Part shown: piece after piece, positions 46,431 through 58,500 of the stretch | Layout: each line of letters opens with the position of its first letter | Numbering within the stretch: the first letter of the stretch is position 1 | Assembly (NCBI RefSeq): GCF_040954835.1 | Contig: NC_090698.1 | Location: 51,408,284-51,472,283, forward strand | Reading direction: 5' to 3' | DNA from: Lepisosteus oculatus | Lineage: Eukaryota; Chordata; Actinopteri; Semionotiformes; Lepisosteidae | DNA length: 64,000 bases | Program-made: the position numbers and the translations under genes | Notes under the pieces: generated by a model | Databases searched by the model: none | What the model saw: only the letters and a program-made list of their open reading frames with translations | Told to the model about the DNA's origin: nothing

Positions 46431-49400
46431 CATTTCCAGATTGGGTTTGCAAAACCTAGCCTACTTTAAGGTATCCTTTAATTCAATGGGTGAATTGTTC
46501 ACTTTTCTGTCTGATCAGTCACACTGAGGCTTCTATTACCTAACACAGTAGGTTCTACAGTACGTCACACTTGTATACATCCAGTGACAGATGATTTGGA
46601 TGTACTTAAATACATATCTCACATATCTAAAGTTTTTTGGATCCTTTGGCATAAAAACATTTCTGTATATAAAGGCTAGATATGATTTTTAATTGTTATA
46701 ATTAAAAAGCTAATTTTTTAAAACAATTGTTGTTCACATGCATTTCAAGTTCTAATGTAAATATTCTATTTTTGATTCTTTGGCATATTCCAAAATACTC
46801 ATTTTGATACACAATATCCAGTGTCTGTACTGTGGTTCTTATTGATTTTTTGTTTCAAAACTATTCTTTGCCTACAGGAAAATTTCATTCTCACTTTCAA
46901 CTACAGATATCAAACACTGAAATCTTAGCAAGTTGGGTTGATAGGATGTACTCAGCTCTTTCATGAGAACCTAATTACCCAACTACAAATATTGTACCTC
47001 GTGATACATCTGCTCTTTCAAAATAGGGTTTTGAAACTAAAGGTTTATTTGACCCAAGAGGGCAGAACTGAATTGACTTTAATAAAAATGAAATACTCAG
47101 CCATTGTACTTGTCAGCAATATTTTTTCATGAGAAATGAATAGAAGTCATAGGGAAACGCACTGTTTAGAGTTCACTGTCCAAGTAGTTCAGAGTGCACT
47201 ATGTGTCAATTTTTTTTTACAACAAAGGCATAATCTACAGGTTTCAAATACATTTGAGGATTAAAAGGCAAGTCTAGGAATCAATTTAAAGATAAAAATA
47301 CCATATAACCTTTGGAAGAAATATCATGCAATCTTCTTGTAACATAACCACATATATATAGTATAAAAAAGCATAGAACAGTGTATATAAAAGAATTCAA
47401 GTAATATTTACCTACCCTTGTGGAGATGTTGTTGTGTGACCGCAGGCTTTATTTCAAATATTTTTAATTCAGAAGTTACCTTGTATTAGAATTTAATTAA
47501 ATGAAGTGTCTATTTTAAACTTATCCTTAGGGTGACACTGTTGATCCATTTTATGAAAAGTGCACTCTGGTAAAATGCAGAATCAAGATGTAATGGTTTG
47601 ATGTACTCATCTATTTTACACGGTACTTCACAAATGAATTGATACAGCCAATCTCTGATTATTCATTTAGCTCTGTGCTTTTACACCATTAAATATTTTA
47701 GGAGACTTAATATAATGGATCATTGCATATCAAAATTGTTACTTAATGTGAGTTAGTAATCCTGAGTAGCTTCAGATAATATATGTGTTACTTGAAATTA
47801 ATGAGAATTTAAATTGCTCAAAATTAGTAGCAAAAATGTTAAAGAAATCTAATCACTGAATCCCTATTTTCACAAATGAGAATACATGTCCTGTTTGATT
47901 AGAAAAAATGTTTAATTTGTAATTGGAAAAACTTTTATTTTCTTGATGTTGTCATGCCAGACTTTTAAACATTGTATCTGAATTCTGCCTTTTTGTAACC
48001 TTGAGCCTTTTCCACAGATTGCAATCATATTTGATTTTATCTTCTGTCTCCATATTTTCAAAGCATAGTGGATAAACTTCAGTGTAGGTATCTTTCTGTC
48101 TTCTGCAGATTATATCTCTTTTCCACATAGGAAAAGCACTGCAAGGTTGAGGAATCCTATTTCTTTTTGAGAATGGATAGAAATATCTACCCATTAATAT
48201 AGAGATAAAGTTCAAAATAAGTAGAGCATTTACGTCATGCAGATGAACTGTTTCCAACAGTTCTTAAAATATTATGCAAATATACTGTTTAGCCTGCAGA
48301 ATATAGTAGATTAAAGTCTCAATTTCTCCATCACATTCTTTCAAAAGAGCAAAAAAAAAAAAAAAATCGGCCACCTGGATTTTGGGAATCTACAATACTG
48401 ATTACTTATTACACTTATTATTTTAATGACAATAGGATATAAATAAATATTTCAAAACTGTTAAGATTCATTAAGAGTTTTTTTTTTTGGCTTAATCACT
48501 GCACTGGGAGAAAATAAGGTTATATTTTGGGAGTTAACTAGAAGTGATGAGTTAACAATTTGAACCTTGCCAAAGACTGCGAATTGGTCAGTTTAAATCC
48601 TATATTGGGGATTTCCAAACATTTGGAGATGTATGTAATATTTTCTCTGAGAGAAAATTCTTTACCACTATTCTCTGATTCAAAGCATTCTGAGATTTAA
48701 AAAAAATTCAAAATGTTTTGCCATTACTCCGTTTGGCAAATGAATAGTTAAAGTTTCAAATGTTTATCAGTATTTTATCAGGTCTTAAAAAATTGAAAAT
48801 ATATTATGTTTTAAGGTAATTGAACAAATGAAAATAAGCAATAACCTTAGTGCTATATACTGTAACTAATCAATTGTATTTTTATTTTTAAATACAGCTA
48901 AATGATTCAATATAAAAGAGAAAGTCCTAATATATTACTAGCTCAAATAAGATGAGAACAAACAATATCCTACCTCTTTTGTCATTTTCATAACAGTTCC
49001 TTATCTAGGACCTACTTACCTCCTATATGTGCAAAATCCACGTGATATACAGTATAAATAGCTTGTACTGTCACTTATGATATATAGTGTGTTTCTAAGT
49101 CACCTGTTGGATATAAATTAGTTTATGTTTTAGTTATTGATATTGCAATTTGACAGAAAGTGAAACTGGACTGAGTGATTTGAGGACAGCAAGCTTTGGC
49201 TTAAGACGTCAGTTCCTACTTGTGGTATTACTACATGAAATGTTAGTTTTGATTACTGTTTACTTGATAAAGTATTGTTTTGTGATGGTTAATTATCTTA
49301 ACATTAGTTTATTAAACATTCTGCTGTCTAATTATTAGTCCCGTTTTTTGCATTGTTCTTGTGGTTTCTTTCTCTGTCCCTGCTAAGTTGTCTCCCAGTC

Positions 49401-49514
49401 CAACCCCACAGCTACAACTAGCATTTGTGCTGCTTTACTTTAGGAGACTTATGCCACTCAGACCCTATAGACCCTATACGGTGGTACAGGAGAAATCATA
49501 CAAACTACTATTAT
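46431..49514. other. Region between ALDH7A1 and GRAMD2B, part 2
   Basis: AT-rich DNA without recognisable genes or repeats. The short open frames look random. Confidence 0.4.
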
Positions 49515-49728
49515 AGTTCAGGTGAGTAGCTACGTCAGCACACGTTGGCGGCAAAGGAACTAGTAATAGGTTTATTCCATGCTGAAAAGAGAAGAAAACA
49601 CAATGTTTTGGCTATGGAGCATTCTTCAGGTGTAAGAAAGCTAGGGAATCTTATTACACCCGAAGAAGGCATCACAGCCAAAATGTTTTTCTCTTTTCAG
49701 CATGGAATAAACCTATTACATGTTCCTT
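49515..49728. mobile_element. Head-to-head inverted pair of the short hammerhead-like repeat
   Basis: The left copy, minus orientation, spans 49515-49634 and keeps the same 3' end as the copy at 10411 (agttcaggtgagtagctacg). The right copy, plus orientation, spans 49654-49728. The arms (aataggtttattccatgctg against cagcatggaataaacctatt) can pair over about 75 bp with a loop of about 19 nt. The two arms differ from each other, so the pair is not a recent copy-error palindrome. Confidence 0.75.
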
Positions 49729-50639
49729 TCCAAACCACTATTATTACACACAGTGGACATTCATTGTAATTGACTTACATAATCGTGTGCTCTTGAATTA
49801 ATTAAGGTTTGCCACAGCAAGGCTGCATACTTGTGGAAAGTTTTTTTTTGCAGTTTTGGTGTTATCTTCTTTTAGCCATAAATGTGTCCAGTATGAAGAT
49901 TCATATTTTGATGAAAATCTTAATTTTGAAAAAATGTGTTTATAACATTTAACTTAATGTGCCATCATTAGAAGAGACAGAATTCACAAGGTCCTGGATG
50001 TGCAGTGCTATCTGCAGAAACACTAGCTTCTGTGATCTGGCAGCACAATTAGGCTGTTACACTGGTGGACTGAGGTAATGTTGATCATAAATCCCCAGGC
50101 TACAGCAAAGCACAGAAAAGGTACAGTTCGAAGTTAATGAAGGCCTCAACATGTAGCATTTGAGATTTATTCATTCTGCAAAGATGATGGCTAAATAAAG
50201 CCTTCTAAAGCTACAAGAAGTGTTGTTTAAAAAGAAGAGATAATTATGGGCCTGATAGTTGAGAACCCAAGCTCCTGCAAGAACCGAATGGTAAGATGAT
50301 GCGCACTAACAGTGTACCATACAGTATGTGTATAGGGTCATGATTACTGTTGTTGTGATAAGGAAAAATGTGCTTCATAACCCAAAATGTTTTCATATCT
50401 TCAGGGTTAATACATAGTAATACTGTACATCTTTCCACTATTGTTAATCTCATGGTCAAGGTTTACTCCTGTACAGATAAGCTTTATTTCTAATAGAATC
50501 ATTTAAATAAATGGAGCTTTTATTTCACTACTCTTGAGTTACACATTTGTGAAATGGGCCATTCACTTTTACAATCAATTTAAATTTCTTGTTCCTTAAT
50601 TTAATATTTGAAACAAATGAAAAAATGCACTGGAATCCT

Positions 50640-51640
50640 TCATTATTGTAGTCAATGTGGGATTTTATTTCCACACCATTACCTCATTTCCCAGGCAGCT
50701 GGGTCACCTCAGGGACAACCCAGCTGTTTATGAAAGGTGCCGGGCATTAAAATAAATAAGCCATTTGAGAGTTTAATACGAATTGTTCTATGATGCTGTA
50801 CATCTCTGGGAAGGCTCCGATGAACGCTCATAACTATGACTGCCCTCATATCTAATCACAATAACAAGTGTACAGGAGAAACATCTTTATTTCATGGAGT
50901 ACTTTGTTACACTAATCAATAATTTATCAGACCGTGAATCAATTACTTTCAAAGGCATACTGCTTATTTGCACTGATTGTATTCTGTTTGAAATAGCCTC
51001 CGAACTACCACAATTAGAAACAATATCATTATAGAAAAATGAACACTGTTATTTGTTATATATCTATTACAAAGATGTGCTACTTACATAATTATGTTAT
51101 TTACATGACAAATGAAGGTGTGGTCCCACAGGGAACAGGGAATCCGATCTTTGTTGCAGCACACTTTATATATATATAATTGAAGGAAGAAGGACAAAGT
51201 TCAGAATCCATTCAAACATGCTGAGCAATTACTGAATAGGCCATAACACTAAATTTTGTAAGAGCTAATGTACAAACAACTATAAACGAAACTTCAGGAA
51301 AAAACGCCTTCATAGCGATTTACATGCTAAGAATTTAAAATATTATGGAATCTGGGATCCGCACTCAATTCCCCTCAATAACATTAACATTATTTTCTCA
51401 TACTGTAGCTGTGCCATGGGAAGTCATTGTTGGCATTTTCATTCTCTCTTTCCATTGATGATGTTTGCTCAGGCTAATACGTAATTGTCAAACTGATCCT
51501 CGGCACCCGTCTAAAGCAATTAAGCACAAATTAAATGGCACTGTATACCACTTGTACGATCACGGATCTCACAAGATTCGTAATTTCGATTTCTTAGGAG
51601 ACCAGAACAAGTCAAATAATTGTAGCTCATTACAGACGTA
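50640..51640. other. Candidate conserved noncoding region
   Basis: Non-repetitive sequence with many homeodomain-type TAAT cores and mixed composition (50640-51030 and 51400-51640), lying downstream of the GRAMD2B 3' end. The call is only an impression of texture; an alignment is needed to support it. Confidence 0.25.
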
Positions 51641-51887
51641 CTCGAAACTTATACTACTGCTATTTTCAGAATGTACTAAATGTGTGTGGCAAGCATAATT
51701 GCCCCTTTCATATTTTCCATCCATCTATTTTTTAACCTCTTTATCCAATACAAACCATAAATCTGTCTGCTGCAGGGTAAACTGGAATATTAATGCTTAC
51801 GTTGTCCCCGACTGCACCTTTGTCATTACATTGAAACATTTTCAATTTACATACGTATTAAACACGGAAACCCAGGCAATAATGCTT

Positions 51888-51893
51888 TTTATT
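51888..51893 (-). promoter_or_regulatory. Candidate GRAMD2B poly(A) signal
   Basis: AATAAA on the minus strand, about 640 nt after the GRAMD2B stop codon. Other weaker candidates exist, and transcript evidence would be needed to choose. Confidence 0.35.
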
Positions 51894-52528
51894 TCCAAAT
51901 TTCAAACATTTCACAGAAATGGTGAAGATTTCCATTATTACAGTTTATATAAATATAATATGTCTATTTGCTTTACAATTGTTTTTGATATCTCTTTTAG
52001 TTTAGCTGAAATGAAATTTGGTTAAAAAACAAAAGGCCTTAAGGTCACAAAGCATAACCTTTAATGCACTTGTAACCAAATAAATATCTTTATACTGATT
52101 TGCAAAGCTAGAATTTTTTTCTTCTTATTTGACAAAGCAAGGATTGTATCTGTACTTTACGAAAAGGGAACCCCAAGGGCATGAAACCAGCACATGCATT
52201 CTTAAGGCAAAAGTTGATACTGATTCACTGTATTTGGAGTGTTACACAGTTTTACTTTTGTCAGCACTACAAACATTAAGAGTATTTGGACAAAAAGGAC
52301 CATTCATGATCCACAGTTTGAACAAACTAATTGAAATGCAGTGTATTTTAGTCTTGAAAGGTAAGTTTCAAAACAATCTTATTGCACAATTTTACATTCC
52401 ACAGAATTAAGGCCACCTGGTGCTTTCAGTTCATAGGTTCTGTCCAGCAGAGAGTGCATGTACACATTGTGGCCCCAGAGGCAAGCAAGCAGCAAGATAC
52501 CAACATCAGGAAGAACAAATCATATCTT

Positions 52529-55500
52529 TCACTCCGTCTCCTCTAATAGTCTTTGTAAATTCTTCTGAATCTGAAAGGAAAAGGGGAAAAATTTCTTATG
52601 AAAAACGGAACAAAAAATGTTCTAAATGCAGGACTCCAGCTTTAGCACGTAAAAATTATGGGCAAAAATTATCCAAAATTATAGCAGCTCTCAAACTTAT
52701 CATAAAATATTGCATTTGTCTGCTAAATTCTTCTTCTGTCTCTGTGCACTCTTTTGGTAGAAGCGCAATCTGAGATATCATATTGGGAACTTCACCTTCA
52801 ACCTATATGTATTGACTAAGCCACTCAAATTCACAATATTTAATCCAAACAACCTTACAAAACCTTGTCAGACAATTTGCCATTATATTGCTGTAAAATT
52901 TTGATTGAGGGACTGTTATGGCATTTTATAAATTATACACTGAATATCTGATGTTTTGTAGGTCAAAATGAAATCAACAGCAATAATTCTGAAGTTTTCT
53001 TTATCTATCACCAACTTAGTTTTAAAAACTATATAACAGATATAATTTATGTTATGTTAATCCTCTCAAAAACAAAATCCAAATAAGAAAATGCATATTT
53101 TTTAATAGCATTCAATGTAGATTTTTCACCATCTTCGTGCCTGATGCCAAGTACTACATAAAGTTCACGAAACAACACACAAATAAGGTTTGATCCAAAA
53201 CCTATAACAATATCAATAATGATGACTACATAAACTGTTCCAAGTGTAGCTGTTCCAGGGCTCATTTAGTACAAGTCTGTTACAGTGATGCAACCCTCCA
53301 GAGCTTGAATGTATTGCAAATTGACTGGCCATATGAGCTCACCAGATAACCAGTAAGTTCAATCTCAGCAGTGGTGGGGTGGGGGGTGGGGGTGAATCAA
53401 ACATGTGACAGTCAAGAACAGAATCTAATCGTTTATGAAGTAGTATGAAGTAGGAAGCAGTTTGGGGATTTCCACATTAATAAAGAACTGGCCTTTCCAA
53501 GTGTTCAGAAACGTAAGTAGTTAAGTATGAACAAAAGGAACAGCATTCACATAAATCCGAAAACAACTTTCGTTATGAAGCACATAGCACATATAAAGAA
53601 AACAACCTGCTGACTATGCATGCTGCTGAAATCATGCTTTTTATTTATGATGTTATTCTATTGTTGTTGCAAATAATATGAATTAACAGTCAATGAAATA
53701 AAGATTTTTAACAAGTTCTCATTTTGTTAATGGGATATTTAATTGTTTTTGCAAGAAAAACAGTAGGACCTTAACTACTCAGACACTTGACTTGGATTAT
53801 CCTTATATTATTCGTTTATATTTTATGTGCAGTGTTAGCTTCAGATTTGCCTTACTGGAATGTACTCTAAAGGACAAACTCAGATTATGCAATATGAAAG
53901 GTCTCTTGTTTAAAAAACATAACAAGCAACTACATTGGTTTATTGATTTAATCTTTTTTGGTCATTTCTTTACGAAACCCTTGCTTTTGGACTTTTGGAT
54001 GTAGGTTACCCAGGTCAGAAGTTAAGGAATTTCACATTTAGAATGGAAAAAGAGATGAGCATTCAAGTAATTATCTCGCAAAAAAAAACCCAGCTGGATT
54101 TGACTGAGTTTTTAAGCAAGTACAAAACCCTGGGTTTCTGAAGTGTTAACAGGTCGCACAGCTCACTCCCAGGCATATTGTCTTACGGCTGTTGTAGAAT
54201 AACTATAAATGTTTGATCAAGAAAACAATCCGGTAATCTTGTTTCAGCACTGTCACGGTTTGCCGTCTCACATTAATGTTGAGCTGCAAACAGCCAAATG
54301 TACATCCTCCTTTGATGGAATGATAAGAAATATTTTCCATTACTTAACACAAAAGAGATCTACAAGACACTTTAGGCAAACATACCTTTTCTAGCTTTAA
54401 CAGATTTGAAGATAACTCTCCATACATTTCAGCATTAACTTCAGCCTGCACTCTTGCACTGTGCTGCACCAAATTTCTAAAACAGACACATGAAAAAAGA
54501 TCTGAAGATTAGCACATTATTCAAAATAATTTCCTTATTTCCTTTTATCTGGAACAGTACACAGAAACTACCTCTTTTGCAATAATCATTAGCCTTGGTA
54601 TTTCTATCTTCAATAGAAAATAGCCAGTTACAAGCTTCTTTCAATTACATATAGAACATGAAAAATACATCCACTGTAAGTTGATTTAAACTAAATCTTG
54701 TATTTGTACAGTACTCATCATGGTTATATACTTCCGGACAAGACTAGGTTAATGATGTATTCATTCATTATCATGATTGATGAATTTGTTTGTGTTAAGG
54801 GTCACAGCAAACAATACACAAAACTGCTTTCATTTCATAGCCAGCAGCCATATCACTCTGCAACTCAAAACTGGCAACCCACTGAAGCTCACCAGGTGTG
54901 AGCGTGGTCAGCACCTGGATGGGAGATTTCTTGGGAAAAATTAGGTTGCTGCTGGAAGAGGTGTTAGTGGGGCCAGCAGGGGGTGCTCACCTTGCGGTCT
55001 ATGTGGGTCATAATGCCCCAGTATAGTGCTGTCCTTCGGATGAGATGTAAACTCTCAACTTGAACACCTGCCTAGCACTACGCTTCCCGCTTAAGACTGT
55101 CAAACATTAATGCAAAAAAGGATGTTATTGAAATCAGGAGTAAAAATAGAATAAAAAACAACTCACTCATTTTGCCGGTATTCTGCCATGGAACCCAGTG
55201 AGGTTAACCGCTGTTCCAAAGTCATTATTTTATAAGCCATATAGCATGATGAAATAACAAGGATGCAGACACTAGAGAAGGGAAAAAAAGGACACAAATA
55301 AGGAGATCAAGTTACGTAAAAACATTTGGCAACGTTTTGGAAAAAAACATACTGTGACTTGGGTTTTCCAAAGAGGCTGCCAGGGTTACTTGGTATGGAC
55401 AGTTTGAAGCAAAGTTAAAATTCAGTATTCTATTAATCTTAATGAACATTCAACCAACATAATTTACTTAAATGATTGTAACTTACAAAAACAGGTAGAC

Positions 55501-58500
55501 TAGGAGCAGGGTATTTAAAGACATTGGCCACAATGATTTCACCGTGTGCACAACACGAACCAATCCTGAAGCACCTGCAGCAAACAGGAAGAGATAAAGC
55601 CTGCATAAGAACAGTAGCACTTTAACAACAAAAATTGAAGAGGGTTATGTACAAATAATTACCATTTCGGTGTGGGTTAAACTTTACATCTGGGTTCTGG
55701 TTAACGTGAATATCCGCATGGACTGGTATTTCTCCATTCCTTACCACATTTAGGAAGTTCTGAGAAATGTTTGGGAATTCTTCAATGAAAAAGTCAAATA
55801 AAGAAAACGTTAATTCACATATGTAAAATAATATTCGGGAGAGGTACTCTCTTAGTGTAATGACTACTAGAAAGTGAACAGTATTACAAAATTACCATAC
55901 TGCAGCTAAAAATAATCCTGAACATATTCAAGATGTACTTCTAAATTTCACTTAAGACTATTATAGTGCTTTGTATTGATAAGAACAATGTTAAAGGTTT
56001 ATGCATCTGTTCTTCTAGCTTTTTAGAACTTTTTTTAGTTACTCTCAAAAATCAAATTTTTAATTGTGTCCAGTTATAACAGTTAGAGTGGATGTATAAT
56101 AAATAAGAATCTGGGGAAACACCCACCTGAAATGGTTTCAAACTCTGGAGTTTGGGAGCCTGAGCTTGTGCTTTCCTCCATCTCCTGCCTCCTCTGCCTT
56201 ACTGTCCCATCTAAATCTGAAAAGTCTCCTGGGAAATCCTACAACAGTGGTTCAAAATGGAAGGAGATAACTAAAGCTGTAGTACATGAAACAATCTTTA
56301 CCTGCATACTGTATCTGCCAGCTCAAATTGATTTGACACACTGAAGTCATATAGTAGCTGCCATTTGATTGTGAACCTTCCACTGTTGGGGAAAAAAATA
56401 GGCTTTCATTTCTTACAAAACTTCAATACTTCCATTTAAAATGAATATGATATTTCATCCAAATGTTTGACAAGATGTGTGGAGAGAAGTGCACACACAC
56501 ACAATTTTGTAAAACCTACAAAAAGTTCTTATAACACTGAGAAATACAAAAACTTGAAGGCTGTACCAAACTATGCATTAAGAACTTCATACTCGTAGTA
56601 CCTGGCTTGCACATCTATTGTTCAGAATGATGGGAATTATGAGGCACCCATAATCCTTTACAGTTAAATGCAATATACATGACAATGCTACTTGCATTCA
56701 ACCGGGGACTGAAGCAAGAGTTACATTTCCAGCTAACAGAATGGTTTGTACTTGCATGACTTTTCATAAGTCTGTCTAACTAGCTAAGAGCAAAGAAACG
56801 ATACTAACCAGGGGCAATGATGCGGGACGTTCCACTCTGAAACTGTTTTCTGTAGAAGAAGGTATCGGACTGCTTCCAGGGCTTTTTCCCTAAAATATTT
56901 TTTAGATATTGATTTAAGAACTATTTTAACAATGAAGCTACTTTATTAGAGATCGCTCTGCACTTTAAAGCAAAATGTATAACTGAAATTTAATGCAATA
57001 AAAATTAACAGCATTCCATGGCATATCTTCCAATTATAGGCCTTCCCATAAATTAGGGAAAAAAAGGGAAATGGAATAGATCCTTATTCCCAATTCGATG
57101 CTATCAGAATCCTGTTCACTGACACTTTTGCACCAGGATCTCAATTCCTGGGAAGCTTGTTACATACCTACTGATGTATTTGTTTTAAGCTGTACTATCC
57201 TTGGGTGAAACAGCACACTCAAAGCAAGCAAAGTTACATGAAAAGATAACAGTGAAGCACCAAAGAGATTACTCACATCAAGATGAAAACAGGTGGATTT
57301 TAAAAATTTGTATGTGGTTTCTCTTGAAAGGAATGACACAAACACATGCTGTAAAATAAAAATATACATTTTATAGCATTAATATTTTCCAGAGAAAGGT
57401 ACTTAAAAATTAATAAAACACTGAGTCATTGAATTTTCTACTTACTCGGTCAATTGCGGTTGCAATAACAAGTGCATTTGGCACTAGAATGGCAGTTTTT
57501 GTTTTCTTAATAAGGGTCACAGAAGTTACAGGAATAGCAATCTAGTGAGAGAAGAAAAACTAGGTTTTCATAAAGAAACTTTACCATGAGGCACACATCT
57601 CACAATCTGAAAGCATGACATAAAAGTTACCTTTACAGAAGTGCAGTTAAAGGCACATTTATCAAATTCCATGTACATTGTTCATCTGGCTAACATTACA
57701 AATTACTTAAACTGTTCCAATTAGGAAAGTCCTGTTCATAGCCATACCTTAGTATCTTTACCAAAGACTTTGGAATGGAAACAGATCCAGTTTTCAGACA
57801 CAAACAGTCTTCCCTGATAGAGGATGTCTTTTTGTAAGGCACATGTATAACCTAAAAAAGGACACAAAAATAAAAAAACATTACTTTAAACAATATGCTG
57901 CACCCTGAAATGCACCTGTATATGAAAATGTAACCCTTGAACAATTTTCATTAATATTAAACACAGTAAATCATAAAATGTACTAAACAAAACAAATTTG
58001 CAGGAATATATTGATTTTAAGAGTTTTTTTTGTTGATGTAAAGTCCAACATTTTGTATTTTATAAAAAAAAGCAGTTAAACCTAAATTTGTATCCAGTAC
58101 CACTGTAGCTACAGCAAAGCATACAGATTCTAAGGTTAGAGCAATCTACTGGGAATCGGTCATGAAAGATTTCTTTGTGATAATATTAAACTATATCATA
58201 CCTGAAGATTTTAAATCCAAGTGTATGTACTGCACAGGGAAGCACTTTCACAAAGAAAAACCAGAGGAAAGTAAGTAGATGTTCAATATTTTTAATCAAT
58301 TCCTATTCAACTTTGCAAAAATGCTTCCTCTTTTTATGAGGGGTTGGGCTTACAATTCACATAAAACAAAATAGTAAAATTAATAAGAGTCACAACAAAT
58401 TGAGTACCACAGAAGCTATTGTGCTGTACATACGAAAGGGGTCAGTGTTTCTCTCTATGGATATAATGCCCACAAAAAATGAAAAAAGAACTGCACTAGG

